34,669 nucleotides of DNA from CALEUX01 sp964608615. GTDB lineage: Bacteria > Bacteroidota > Bacteroidia > Bacteroidales > Marinilabiliaceae. Shown here piece by piece: positions 20,838-29,650 of the stretch (its first letter is position 1; every line of letters starts with the position of its first letter). The notes beneath the pieces are model-generated. The model saw only the letters and a program-made list of their open reading frames with translations. It searched no databases and was not told the DNA's origin. The DNA lies in contig CAZSQG010000039.1 in assembly GCA_964608615.1 (NCBI GenBank), positions 1 to 34,669 on the forward strand, written 5' to 3'. The position numbers and the translations under genes were made by a program.

Positions 20838-22034
20838 TTTATTACGGTTAGTAACATCTAAATAGCCGCAACATGCGAATATTTAAAAATTAGCAAAATA
20901 TATTAATTTACTGATTGACAATCCCTTTCGTCTAAGTAAGGTTTCTTATTAGAATACTTTGTCCATGCTGTTCTATTTAAATTGATGAAGTTTACTCAAA
21001 TATAGAAACTATTTCAGGAATAAATCTTTTGTTTATAAACTACTTGGTTTAATACACGGCCTTTTTATTCTAATGTTCATTAAAAACCGAATAAACAGTA
21101 TCCAGTTTCAATGCATTTATGATTATTTGATTAACAGCCGTTGAAATTGCCGTAGTCAAATTTCCCCTTTGTCACAGATAAAGCGGATGATTGATACTAA
21201 TGATTTGAGAAAATAATAAATGTCCTGTTGGGATATTACCTGAATCCCACAAACCAATTTTATGCTTTTATATTTTTGCACCCAATGCGCTTATGCTAAC
21301 CATTCGTTTCATTTCGCTACCCTTTGGCTTTTCCACCCACAACCCGAAACTCAAAGCCAAAATGGGAAGCTCCATTTTACCCAACCCCAATCGCTTCATT
21401 GCATTCAGCTACCACCCTTGTTTTTCCAACCCAATCAACGTTGTTTTCTGCGAATTCCTGACCCGTTAAAACTAAAAACCATAAAAGTCCTCCGCACTTT
21501 AAAGGTGCAGGAAAAATAAAGAATCATTCGCGTATGCCTTATGCTTGCAGCCGGTTCGTCTCACTCATTTAACCGTTCCATTCGTTCCATTCGTGCCTCA
21601 TTTTACTATTTCATTCGATTGCCTCACCAGCTTCAGCACCCCACGTGTAAGTGTTTCGTACCTCAACACCCACACTTTTCACTACCCACAAAAACAGCAT
21701 TTTCAATTATTTTTACCTTCGAAATTTTTACCCCATAAAACCGATTCCTGATCATTGTCGATTTATGCAGCCTGTATTAATCATTTCACCATGCTATTGA
21801 TATGTGAATAACTGCCTACTCAATTCCCGGTGCCAGTTATTTCCCATTTCAACAGCACATTATCATCATGCCCGAAATTTGACATTTCCATTTTCATGGA
21901 TATTTGTGTCATTCAACGATTAATACAAGTAAACGAATCAAGCAAAATGCATTTTGCACTTCAATAGTGCAATTTTTATCATAAAATGCACTCAATTAGT
22001 GCATATTGATTTTTTTTACAGAAAATAAACTGAT
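20838..22034. other. gene-poor stretch with a second C/T-rich region
   Basis: No gene is supported. On the minus strand, TTG and TATATTTTG within about 20897-20925 form a loose promoter-like pair for the Tc operon and pseudogene; the spacing is short. About 21260-21750 is C/T-rich, with words shared with the region near the left edge (TTCGTTCCATTCGT, CTCATTT, GCTTGCAGCC). The ORFs there are compositional artefacts. The last 95 bases hold the palindromes annotated separately. Confidence 0.5.
21942..22003 (+). promoter_or_regulatory. palindrome cluster upstream of the ATPase gene
   Basis: Three palindromes are packed into 62 bases: GCAAAATGCATTTTGC (21942-21957), TGCACT-N5-AGTGCA (21955-21971) and TGCACT-N5-AGTGCA (21987-22003). 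The last two have perfect 6-bp arms and centres 32 bp apart, about three helical turns. They end 31 bases before the ATG at 22035, as expected for operator sites of a dimeric DNA-binding protein. The binding protein is unknown. Confidence 0.6.
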
Positions 22035-23204
22035 ATGGACAAATTATTTGTACAGTTTCAGAATTTATTAAGAGAGACAAATACCAGTTCTATCCGCTAC
22101 ATTTATGCTGAAATGAACTGGAAAAGTCGTATGATTGGACTTACTGGACCACGTGGAGTTGGAAAAACTACGCTTGTTTTACAGCATATTAAAAAGAACC
22201 TGAATCCTGCTGAGACACTTTATGTAACTGCTGAGGATTTTTATTTTGCCGACAACAAGTTGATTGATTTGGCTGGTGATTTTGTAAAGCGCGGCGGGAA
22301 ATACCTGTTTATAGATGAAATTCATAAATACAAAGACTGGGCTAAGGAACTAAAACTGATGTATGATTATCATCAGGAACTGAATGTGGTTTTTACCGGT
22401 TCATCTGTCTTGGATATCAAAAAAGGAGTATCAGATCTAAGTAGAAGGGCTGTAATGTATAATATGCAAGGTTTATCTTTCAGGGAGTATTTGCAATTGT
22501 TTCATCAAATGGCTGTCCAGCCGTATTCTTCGGAAGAAATTCTGGGTCATAAAGCTGAACTTCCCGGAGTAAAACATCCATTGCCTTTTTTTGAAGATTA
22601 TTTGAAAAGAGGGTATTATCCATTTGCATTGGAGGAAGATTTTGATCTGAAGTTACAACAAATTGTTAATCAGACTCTGGAAACAGATATTCCGATGTAT
22701 GCCGGGATGAATGTTTCCACTGGCCGAAAATTGAAGCAATTGCTGGCCATTATCGCTAAAAGTGTACCGTTTAAGCCCAATATGACAAGTATAGCAACAG
22801 CACTTTCGTCCAGCCGGAATAACATAACTGATTATTGCCTGTTTATTGAAGAAGCCGGAATGATAGCACAACTGCGGGATTCTACCGGAGGTATAAGGGG
22901 ATTGGGGAAGGTGGATAAAATTTATCTTGACAACACGAATTTGATTTACAGTTTAGCAAACGACAACTCAAATACAGTAAACATAAGAGAAACATTTTTT
23001 CTGAATCAGCTTAAAGTAAAGTATGACGTAATTGTATCCCCTGTTGCTGATTTTCTGGTTGGTGATTACACGTTTGAAGTAGGTGGAAAAAATAAAGGAT
23101 TGAAGCAAATCCAAGGCATTGATAAAGCTTTTATCATAAAAGATGACATTGAACTGGGATATTTGAACACCATACCACTCTGGCAGTTTGGTTTAACCTA
23201 CTGA
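22035..23204 (+). CDS. AAA-family ATPase with C-terminal DUF4143-like domain
   Basis: A 389-residue protein. The N-terminal P-loop ATPase shows Walker A GPRGVGKTT (38-46), Walker B LFIDE (91-95) followed by IHKYKDW, a sensor-like VFTGSS (119-124), and DLSRRAVMYNMQGLSFREYL, typical of the family. The C-terminal half (about 215-385) matches the DUF4143 arrangement: winged-helix-like, then a restriction-nuclease-like fold ending in DFLVGDYTFEVGGKNKG. The family is widespread and often multicopy in Bacteroidota. Its cellular role is not settled, and DNA-linked or defence roles have been proposed. It is a single gene with its own palindromic upstream region, not in an operon with hipBA, which begins 252 bases later. 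Confident on family, not on function. Confidence 0.9.
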   Translation: MDKLFVQFQNLLRETNTSSIRYIYAEMNWKSRMIGLTGPRGVGKTTLVLQHIKKNLNPAETLYVTAEDFYFADNKLIDLAGDFVKRGGKYLFIDEIHKYKDWAKELKLMYDYHQELNVVFTGSSVLDIKKGVSDLSRRAVMYNMQGLSFREYLQLFHQMAVQPYSSEEILGHKAELPGVKHPLPFFEDYLKRGYYPFALEEDFDLKLQQIVNQTLETDIPMYAGMNVSTGRKLKQLLAIIAKSVPFKPNMTSIATALSSSRNNITDYCLFIEEAGMIAQLRDSTGGIRGLGKVDKIYLDNTNLIYSLANDNSNTVNIRETFFLNQLKVKYDVIVSPVADFLVGDYTFEVGGKNKGLKQIQGIDKAFIIKDDIELGYLNTIPLWQFGLTY

Positions 23205-23360
23205 TTGTGAAAAGCATCAAAATATTCGATTGAGGACTTGTTAAAACCAAGAAAATCATATATTTGAATTCGCACATTGAACTATATATTTGGGATATTT
23301 TCAAAATAAACATAGGGTAATAGTAATCAGTGAATGATATACCATACATTAAATTCGAAT

Positions 23361-23382
23361 AATATCAATAATGACTGATATT
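23361..23382 (+). promoter_or_regulatory. candidate HipB operator
   Basis: AATATCA (23361-23367), 8 bases, TGATATT (23376-23382): a perfect 7-bp inverted repeat. Its core TATCA-N8-TGATA has the architecture of the E. coli hip operator (TATCC-N8-GGATA). It lies 74 bases before the hipB ATG and just upstream of a -7-like TATATTTG (23411-23418). One copy was found; E. coli has several. Confidence 0.5.
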
Positions 23383-23410
23383 TCACGCAAGGTATTCAGT
23401 AATTTATTTT

Positions 23411-23418
23411 TATATTTG
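23411..23418 (+). promoter_or_regulatory. -7 element for hipBA
   Basis: TATATTTG fits the Bacteroidota -7 consensus TAnnTTTG, 38 bases before the hipB ATG. A good -33 TTG at the expected spacing is not seen, so the promoter may be weak or activator-dependent. Confidence 0.35.
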
Positions 23419-23456
23419 TATAGTATTTCAATCATTAATTGCAAAAACAAGGCTTT

Positions 23457-23804
23457 ATGACTGATAATTCATACACAAACTGGCATGCAATGAGTGACAA
23501 TGCCTTAGAAAAACACATTGGCAACTACATAAAGCACCATCGCCTAAAACAAAATCGTACGCAAAACAACCTAGCTAAAGACGCTGGAATAAGTCGCTCA
23601 ACCCTGAGTTTATTGGAATTGGGTCAATCAATTACACTTCCAACACTAATCAGGGTTCTCCGTGTACTCGATTTATTACATGTTATGGAGGTATTTAATG
23701 TACAAACAAGCATAAGTCCTTTAAAATTGGCAAAACTAGAACAAACCAAACGACAAAGAGCAAGTAAACAAAAAGGCAGTAAGCAAAACGAAAGCGATTG
23801 GTAA
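23457..23804 (+). CDS. hipB: HipB-like XRE antitoxin
   Basis: A 115-residue protein with a Cro/C1-type helix-turn-helix at about residues 26-75 (RTQNNLAKDAGISRSTLSLL, then ITLPTLIRVLRVLDLL) and a basic, Lys/Gln-rich tail ending NESDW. I take ATG 23457 over the upstream in-frame TTG 23439. The stop TAA (23802-23804) is 2 bases before the hipA ATG, so the two are co-translated. By family it neutralises HipA and represses the pair by binding the inverted repeat upstream. Unlike E. coli HipB it lacks the conserved C-terminal Trp extension in an obvious form, though it does end in Trp. Confidence 0.85.
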   Translation: MTDNSYTNWHAMSDNALEKHIGNYIKHHRLKQNRTQNNLAKDAGISRSTLSLLELGQSITLPTLIRVLRVLDLLHVMEVFNVQTSISPLKLAKLEQTKRQRASKQKGSKQNESDW

Positions 23805-23806
23805 AA

Positions 23807-25114
23807 ATGGAAAGAACAGCATTAGTTAAAATATGGGGCGAATTAGCCGGTGCAGTTGCCTGGGATGAAAATACCGGCTATGCGACCTTTGAATTCGATA
23901 GTAAATTTAAAAACCGCAACTGGGATTTAGCTCCCTTACAAATGCCAATCAATTCGGCAAGTAACGACTTTAGTTTTCCTGCATTACGAAAAAAAACGGA
24001 GGCAGAATTAGATACTTTCAAAGGTTTACCGGGTTTACTTGCCGATGCACTTCCGGACAGATACGGAAATGACCTCATTAACATGTGGCTGGCAAAAGAA
24101 GGACGCCCACTTAACAGTATGAATCCTGTGGAAATGCTTTGTTTTATAGGTTCCAGAGGAATGGGAGCACTAGAATTTGAACCAGTAATCATCAAAGAGA
24201 ATAAACGAACTTTTTCAGTTGAAATAGATAATTTAGTTGGAATAGCTCAGCAAATGTTGTCGAAAAGGGAGGCATTTAATACTAATCTAAGAAAGGATGA
24301 TGAAAAGGCAATGATGGAAATTCTGAAAATTGGAACATCTGCTGGAGGTGCCCGTCCAAAGGCAGTAATTGCTTATAATAAAAAAAGCGGTGAAGTAAAA
24401 TCGGGACAAACGAATGCCCCCAAAGAATTTGAACAGTGGCTGATTAAATTAGACGGAGTAAGCGATGTGCAACTGGGTGCAAGCAAAGGATATGGTAGAG
24501 TTGAGATGGCATATTATAAAATGGCAACTGCCTGTGGAATCGATATGATGCCATCGAAATTACTGGAAGAAAACAATAGGGCACATTTTATGACCAAACG
24601 ATTCGACCGCGAAGGGAATGATACCAAATATCATATTCAAAGCTTTTGCGCACTAAAACATTTCGATTTCAACCTGGTAGCAAGCTTTAGTTACGAGCAG
24701 TTATTTCAAACCATGCGTGAACTAAAATTACCCTATCCTGTAGCTGAGCAGATGTTTCGTAGGATGGTTTTTAACGTATGCGCCCGTAACTGTGACGACC
24801 ACACAAAGAATTTTGCTTTTCGATTGAAAAAAGATGGTGCTTGGGAATTGGCCCCGGCTTATGATTTATGCTATGCATACCGACCAAATTCAAAATGGGT
24901 AAGTCAACATGCACTTAGCATTAATGGGAAACGTGAAAATATATTAAAAGAAGACCTACTTAAGATTGGGAAATCCATTAAGAATAAAAAGGCAAAACAG
25001 GTAATTGAAGAAATTAGCGATACGGTTAACCAATGGAAAAATTTTGCCAACAGCGTAAATGTTGACACAAAACTTAGGGATGAGATTGAAAAAACGTTAA
25101 TTAAATTTGTATGA
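23807..25114 (+). CDS. hipA: HipA-family serine/threonine kinase toxin
   Basis: A 435-residue protein, full length for HipA, with the N-terminal coupling domain (about 1-130, FKGLPGLLADALPDRYGNDL) and the kinase core. It shows the ATP-loop GTSAGGARPK (176-185), the catalytic-loop NCDDHTKN (328-335), and the metal-binding APAYDL (349-354, D353), so it should be active. E. coli HipA phosphorylates glutamyl-tRNA synthetase and induces persistence; the target here is unknown. ATG 23807 lies 2 bases after the hipB stop and is preferred to TTG 23798. Transcription probably ends at the terminator at 25256-25292. Confidence 0.93.
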   Translation: MERTALVKIWGELAGAVAWDENTGYATFEFDSKFKNRNWDLAPLQMPINSASNDFSFPALRKKTEAELDTFKGLPGLLADALPDRYGNDLINMWLAKEGRPLNSMNPVEMLCFIGSRGMGALEFEPVIIKENKRTFSVEIDNLVGIAQQMLSKREAFNTNLRKDDEKAMMEILKIGTSAGGARPKAVIAYNKKSGEVKSGQTNAPKEFEQWLIKLDGVSDVQLGASKGYGRVEMAYYKMATACGIDMMPSKLLEENNRAHFMTKRFDREGNDTKYHIQSFCALKHFDFNLVASFSYEQLFQTMRELKLPYPVAEQMFRRMVFNVCARNCDDHTKNFAFRLKKDGAWELAPAYDLCYAYRPNSKWVSQHALSINGKRENILKEDLLKIGKSIKNKKAKQVIEEISDTVNQWKNFANSVNVDTKLRDEIEKTLIKFV

Positions 25115-25255
25115 TAGCCATAACTAAGACAAACTAAAAAAAGTACTCATTTGTATCATATTTGTACGAGAAAGTTGTAAAGTGCTGATTGATAGGGTGT
25201 GTTGGTTTTGAAGAAGTAAAGTAAATAACAAAAACAAGGATTAAAATCCATATAC

Positions 25256-25292
25256 AAACCGCTGTAAACACATAGTTTACAGCGGTTTTTTT
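25256..25292 (+). terminator. strong rho-independent terminator downstream of hipBA
   Basis: A perfect 14-bp stem, AAACCGCTGTAAAC (25256-25269) and GTTTACAGCGGTTT (25275-25288), loop ACATA, followed by more Ts. It lies 141 bases after the hipA stop. Confidence 0.9.
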
Positions 25293-25364
25293 ATTTTCTT
25301 TGTTTATTAATTTCCTGTTTTCATCTTTGAAGGCCCCAAATATAAAAAAAGACCCAGTATCATG

Positions 25365-25459
25365 TCAAATATTGGCTATCCCTCACGTAACCCCTAACCC
25401 CCAAGGAGAAACCCCAAAACACAGGACTATAAAACGTTATTTTATTGTTGACACAACAC
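25365..25459 (+). repeat. dispersed repeat, copy A
   Basis: About 95 bp, starting TCAAATATTGG, with a TAACCCCTAACCCC core and ending ATTTTATTGTTGACACAACAC. A second copy in the same orientation lies at 32625-32718. By hand alignment about four fifths of positions match, with one indel. Both copies are intergenic. Confidence 0.8.
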
Positions 25460-25689
25460 TTGTATTTATAAGGTTTGTAGAGGGCGCCATAAAAAGTTAA
25501 GGATACGGGAGCATATAAAACGTGCAGCGATCAATGGGCTAATTATAGATTTCACCTAATAATATCCTTATCCCGGCTTCCCGATAAGCCGGTTTCACCA
25601 AAGAAGTCATCGCAAACAACTCAACAAGGATTGCGCTTGTATTTTCCAGTCAGTAAAGTTTATTTGTAAATTCAAGATATTTTACTTAA

Positions 25690-25718
25690 AAAAGTCTCCC
25701 GTTTGGGGGACTTTTTTT
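25690..25718 (+). terminator. rho-independent terminator
   Basis: AGTCTCCC, loop GTTT, GGGGGACT, followed by a run of Ts. One G-U pair in the stem. It lies about 110 bases before the MORN-like gene, so it closes whatever is transcribed from 25300-25690. Confidence 0.85.
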
Positions 25719-25825
25719 ATTTTTGAGAAAAACAAAGCCTGTCTTTAGTCTCAGAATTATTGTCAGGAAATTCCAAAGAATTTATTTTGGAAAATGTGTT
25801 TCTGAAATTTAGAAAATTAATAACA

Positions 25826-26659
25826 ATGAAGTTTGTAACTTATTTTGTTTTGTTGGTTCTTATTATATCCAATGTAGTTGCGCAGTCTCCTTCTACTATT
25901 AGTGCATCCGATAATCAGCAGGGAACTCTGAACTACACCGATTCCAATGGTTTGCGACAAGGGCCGTGGGAACGATATTATGCCAACGGAAATCCTATGT
26001 ATAAAGCCTTTTTTAAAGATAATAAGTTGGTAGGAGAAATGGTGCGTTACCATGAAAACGGAAAAGTAATGGCTCGTATCGTTTATGATAAAGATAGTGA
26101 TAATAGCCGGGGCGTTTTATTTGATGAGGATGGTAAAAAGATGGCCGAAGGAGCTTACACAGGAAGTTTAAAACAAGGAGAATGGGTTTTTTATAACACC
26201 AATGGGGTAATAGTAGGGAAGGAGAACTATGTTGATAATATCAAGCATGGCGAAGCCTATTCTTATTATCGTAATGGGGCGGTTTCTTCTAAGTCTGACT
26301 GGATTGACGGAAAACAAAATGGAATGGAAACGATTTTCTATCCCGGAGGGGGCGAACGATTGAGGATGTCATATAAAGATGGAGTATTACACGGACCTTA
26401 TACAGTGTTCTTTGAAAACGGACGCCGCGAAATATATGGAATGTATGATCATGGCTTGATGGATGGTCCATGGTTTTTCTTTCAATCAACGGGTGTCGAA
26501 GATTATAGGATAAATTATGACCATGGGGTTTTGATTGATAATAATAAGATAGATAAACTGCAGAAAGAAAGGTTTGAAGAGTTTGAACGCAATAAAGGTA
26601 AGCTTAAAGATCCGGAGGATTTTATGAAGGATCCGGATGGATATATGATGGGAAGGTGA
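25826..26659 (+). CDS. secreted MORN-like repeat protein (YwqK-type)
   Basis: A 277-residue protein from ATG 25826, where a signal peptide begins (MKFVTYFVLLVLIISNVVAQ, cleavage likely after VVA). I prefer this to an upstream TTG at 25760. The rest is about eight repeats of the type NG.....Y.NG with G-x-W/Y turns (GLRQGPWERYYANGNPMYKA, KQGEWVFYNTNG, KHGEAYSYYRNG, LHGPYTVFFENGRREIYG). These are the MORN-variant motifs of proteins often annotated YwqK family antitoxin. That label says little about function, and such proteins are abundant and exported in Bacteroidota. The C-terminal tail is charged (KLKDPEDFMKDPDGYMMG). It precedes xseA by 142 bases in the same direction. Confidence 0.85.
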   Translation: MKFVTYFVLLVLIISNVVAQSPSTISASDNQQGTLNYTDSNGLRQGPWERYYANGNPMYKAFFKDNKLVGEMVRYHENGKVMARIVYDKDSDNSRGVLFDEDGKKMAEGAYTGSLKQGEWVFYNTNGVIVGKENYVDNIKHGEAYSYYRNGAVSSKSDWIDGKQNGMETIFYPGGGERLRMSYKDGVLHGPYTVFFENGRREIYGMYDHGLMDGPWFFFQSTGVEDYRINYDHGVLIDNNKIDKLQKERFEEFERNKGKLKDPEDFMKDPDGYMMGR

Positions 26660-26801
26660 AGAGTGTAATGTTAAAAGGGAGGAAAATAAGCAGCAAAAAG
26701 GCTGATATTGCTAACATGATCTGAGTGTCATTTTCAAACTGCTTTATTCTCCTAACAATTTACATCTCAAAAGATAAAGCATCTGTTACTAATTTTTACG
26801 T

Positions 26802-28181
26802 ATGGCGGCAAAAGACATCTTATCCCTTTATCAGTTAAACCAACAGATTAAGGCAGTTTTAACTGATAGTTTTAATGCTCCTGTTTGGGTAAGGGCCGAG
26901 GTTGCCGAGTTTCGTGAGAACAGAAATGGTCATTGTTATCTGGATTTGATTGAGAAATCGAGTGACTCAAATCAAATTGTGGCACGTTCCAAAGCTATCA
27001 TCTGGTCGTACACTTACAGGATGTTAAAGCCATACTTCGAAACTGCAACAGGACGTTCTTTAGGTTCGGGACTCAAAGTACTGGTTCAGGTTCAGGTGGA
27101 ATTTCAAGAGGTATATGGTTTGAGCTTGGTTATCAGGGATATTGATCCTACTTATACTCTGGGTGATCTGGAACAGCGACGACGAGAGGTTATTCAACGC
27201 TTGCAGCAGGAGGGTGTGTTTGACATGAACCGAGAGCTTGATTTGCCATTGGTTCCGCAACGCATTGCTATTATTTCGTCACCAACAGCAGCCGGTTATG
27301 GCGATTTTATTAATCAGCTTGAGTCCAATGAGTATGGTATAAAGTTTTACCATCACCTTTTTTCCGCCACCATGCAGGGCGATCAGGCTTCGGAATCAAT
27401 AACAAAAGCTTTTGACCGTATATATGAAAATATCTCATTCTTTGATGTGGTTGTTATTATTCGTGGAGGAGGAGCGTCGCTCGATTTAATTTGTTTCGAC
27501 GATTATTGGCTTGCCTACCATATCACCCAATTCCCCATTCCCGTTGTTACCGGAATTGGACATGAACGTGATCAGTCTGTTGCCGATTTGGTAGCTCACT
27601 CTGCTCTTAAAACACCCACCGCGGTTGCCGAGTTTATTATAGGGCATGCTTCCAGGTTTCTTGAAATTATAAATGAATATTCAGAGAACTTAGAGGAGTT
27701 GGCAAGAGGAGAGTTGGATGATGAGAAGACAAAGCTAGCCAGTATTATGGCTCGTTTTAGTCCAAGAGTGAACATGATAATTCAACAGAAAAAGCATAAT
27801 TTGGAGGGGATAGTCAGGGGTTTGCCCACGGTCGTGAAATATCTACTTCAACAACAAAAGCATAAGATTACAGATTTTGTTGTTAATATAAAGCAATTTC
27901 AACAACAATCTGTTATTACCGGTAAAGCCAAACTTATTGAAAAGCAAAAGTATCTGGAGGTTTTAGCTCATTCGTTAATAAAACAGCAGAAAAAGCAGTT
28001 GCAGTATTTTGAAAAAGACAACCGGTTAAATGACCCGTTTGAGGTTTTAAAACGAGGTTATACTTTAACATATTCAGATGGAAAACTTATTAAGGATGGT
28101 CAGGTTCTTAAAGATGGGATCCATATTAAAACTCGGTTTCGCGATGGTGAAGTAGCAAGTGTTGTAGTGAAGAATTCTTAA
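26802..28181 (+). CDS. xseA: exodeoxyribonuclease VII large subunit
   Basis: A 459-residue protein of normal length for XseA. An N-terminal OB-fold (about 1-110; LSLYQLNQQIKAVL, VWVRAEVAEFRENRNGHCYL) is followed by the catalytic domain with PQRIAIISSPTAAGYGDF, the GGGAS-x-DL motif with DDYWLAYHI, and TGIGHERDQSVADLVAH followed by KTPTAVAEFI. A long coiled-coil region and a C-terminal DPFEVLKRGYTLTY segment complete it. With XseB it degrades single-stranded DNA from both ends to short oligonucleotides, in repair. Here xseB lies 1.26 kb downstream, separated by a histidine kinase gene. Start ATG 26802 is the natural one. Confidence 0.97.
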   Translation: MAAKDILSLYQLNQQIKAVLTDSFNAPVWVRAEVAEFRENRNGHCYLDLIEKSSDSNQIVARSKAIIWSYTYRMLKPYFETATGRSLGSGLKVLVQVQVEFQEVYGLSLVIRDIDPTYTLGDLEQRRREVIQRLQQEGVFDMNRELDLPLVPQRIAIISSPTAAGYGDFINQLESNEYGIKFYHHLFSATMQGDQASESITKAFDRIYENISFFDVVVIIRGGGASLDLICFDDYWLAYHITQFPIPVVTGIGHERDQSVADLVAHSALKTPTAVAEFIIGHASRFLEIINEYSENLEELARGELDDEKTKLASIMARFSPRVNMIIQQKKHNLEGIVRGLPTVVKYLLQQQKHKITDFVVNIKQFQQQSVITGKAKLIEKQKYLEVLAHSLIKQQKKQLQYFEKDNRLNDPFEVLKRGYTLTYSDGKLIKDGQVLKDGIHIKTRFRDGEVASVVVKNS

Positions 28182-28419
28182 ATTTATTATGATATTTCTT
28201 ATTGTTTCTAATAATTAATATTGTCTATATCACCGAAAAAAGGTCTTTAGTTTTATTATTCAGATTTTTCTTTATAATTTTCTGTCGAAAATGATTTTCA
28301 CTTAAAGGTAGTAATCATTTAAGTAGATATTGTTGAGTAACCAATAATTTCCTGGATATGCAGGATGTTTCATCAAGATTACTAGTTGTATTAATAAAAT
28401 ATTATAGAGAAGGTTTTTT

Positions 28420-29427
28420 ATGCTAAAAATCCAAACTCAAGCCTTTATTCTGTGCTTTTTGTATTTAGGTTTTTTTACTTTTCAATATGATGCGCAGTTT
28501 TTTATCCAACCTGCTTTATTTTCATTTAAGGACTGGATATTTCCTAGTATGTCATTATCAATAACTTCAGTTTTATCATCGTCGGTAATTAATGGAATTG
28601 GAGTTATCCCTTTGATAGTTGTTTTATTATTACTTCTTTCCTTATTACTGCTATGGATACAATATAGAGCCAGATGCAAGGAGTTAAACAGGTTGAAGAA
28701 AGAAGCAGGAGAACTTTACAGGAAAAATGCTGCTAAAGATAAATTTTTCTCAATAATAGGGCACGATTTAAAGAGCCCCTTTAATTCATTAATGGGCCTA
28801 TCAGAGATTCTAATGCTTCATTCGGAAACCATGAATCAAACCGAAGTGCTGGACTATAGCAAGATGGTTCATCAGTCAACGGTAAAGTTATTTGCGCTTG
28901 TAGAAAACCTTTTACAATGGTCGAGAACCCAAATGGGGAACACTGATTATAATCCTGAAAAGTTGGATTTGAATATTTTAACCGGTAATGTGGTGAGTTT
29001 ATTACGTTTATCGGCTCAGGAAAAGGATATTGTAATAGCATTGAAGATGGAGCCTGACCTATTGTGTTTTGCTGATGCTAATATTTATTCAACTGTATTG
29101 CGCAATCTGGTGGGTAATGCCATTAAATTTTCACGTGTAGGCAGTGTTATTCATGTGTCGGGTCGCAGAAAGGCTGATGGGATGATTTGCATTGAAGTCT
29201 CTGATTTGGGAATAGGGATGAATAGTGAACAACTGGAGAAAGTTTTCAGAATTGATACGGCTCAGTCAACGGTTGGAACTTTTAATGAGAAAGGAACAGG
29301 TTTAGGGCTGATACTAAGCAAGGAGTTTGTTGAGCTTAACCGTGGGACTATCCAAATTATCAGTCGTATGGGTGAAGGAACTAAAGTGAGTTTTACTGTG
29401 CCTTCAGTATTGGATGAGGGCAATTAA
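28420..29427 (+). CDS. membrane sensor histidine kinase
   Basis: A 335-residue protein. Two membrane segments (about 8-22 and 60-80) enclose a short exported loop, then a brief coiled linker. The HisKA domain carries FFSIIGHDLKSPFNSLMG with the phosphoacceptor His115. The HATPase domain shows LRNLVGNAIKFS (N box), DLGIGM (G1) and GTGLGLILSKEFV (G2). No PAS, HAMP or receiver domain is present, so sensing must be through the membrane or the small loop. No response regulator is visible in the window, so it is an orphan here. It stands between xseA (238 bases upstream) and xseB (11 bases downstream) and is probably co-transcribed with xseB. Confidence 0.93.
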   Translation: MLKIQTQAFILCFLYLGFFTFQYDAQFFIQPALFSFKDWIFPSMSLSITSVLSSSVINGIGVIPLIVVLLLLLSLLLLWIQYRARCKELNRLKKEAGELYRKNAAKDKFFSIIGHDLKSPFNSLMGLSEILMLHSETMNQTEVLDYSKMVHQSTVKLFALVENLLQWSRTQMGNTDYNPEKLDLNILTGNVVSLLRLSAQEKDIVIALKMEPDLLCFADANIYSTVLRNLVGNAIKFSRVGSVIHVSGRRKADGMICIEVSDLGIGMNSEQLEKVFRIDTAQSTVGTFNEKGTGLGLILSKEFVELNRGTIQIISRMGEGTKVSFTVPSVLDEGN

Positions 29428-29438
29428 TTACATCATTT

Positions 29439-29642
29439 ATGACAAATAGAAAGAAAGCAGGGTATAGCGAAGCAATAACAGAGATTGAAGAAATTCTTGA
29501 GCAGATGGAAAACGACGAGATGGATGTGGATAATCTTTCTGAAAAAGTAAAAAGAGTTTCATTTTTGATCCGCTCCTGTCGTGAAAAACTTCTCCAGACT
29601 GAAGAAGAAGTGGAGAAAATTCTTAAGGAGATGGAATCCTGA
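29439..29642 (+). CDS. xseB: exodeoxyribonuclease VII small subunit
   Basis: A 67-residue protein of normal size for XseB, mostly helical with the typical pattern YSEAITEIEEILEQMENDEM, DVDNLSEKVKRVSFLIRSC and REKLLQTEEEVEKILKEME. Several copies bind one XseA. It starts 11 bases after the histidine kinase stop and ends 8 bases before the convergent cdd stop, so transcripts of the two strands meet here. No terminator hairpin was seen between them. Confidence 0.95.
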   Translation: MTNRKKAGYSEAITEIEEILEQMENDEMDVDNLSEKVKRVSFLIRSCREKLLQTEEEVEKILKEMES

Positions 29643-29650
29643 TATTTGCC

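Larger units (their letters stand above)
25115..25825. other. intergenic stretch with two terminators and a dispersed repeat
   Basis: No coding gene is supported. It holds the hipA-side terminator (25256-25292), a 95-bp repeat (25365-25459), a perfect hairpin CCGGCTT-CCCGAT-AAGCCGG (25573-25592) and a second terminator (25690-25718). Because a rightward terminator sits about 400 bases after the first, something between them may be transcribed, perhaps a small RNA. Confidence 0.5.

Noticed and set aside
21262..21751. Plus-strand ORFs in the second C/T-rich stretch
   Set aside because: Same compositional artefact as near the left edge; two overlapping frames give unrelated low-complexity peptides.
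25300..25500. 66-residue ORF across the dispersed repeat
   Set aside because: It runs through a terminator tail and the repeat, and copy B of the repeat does not keep the frame.
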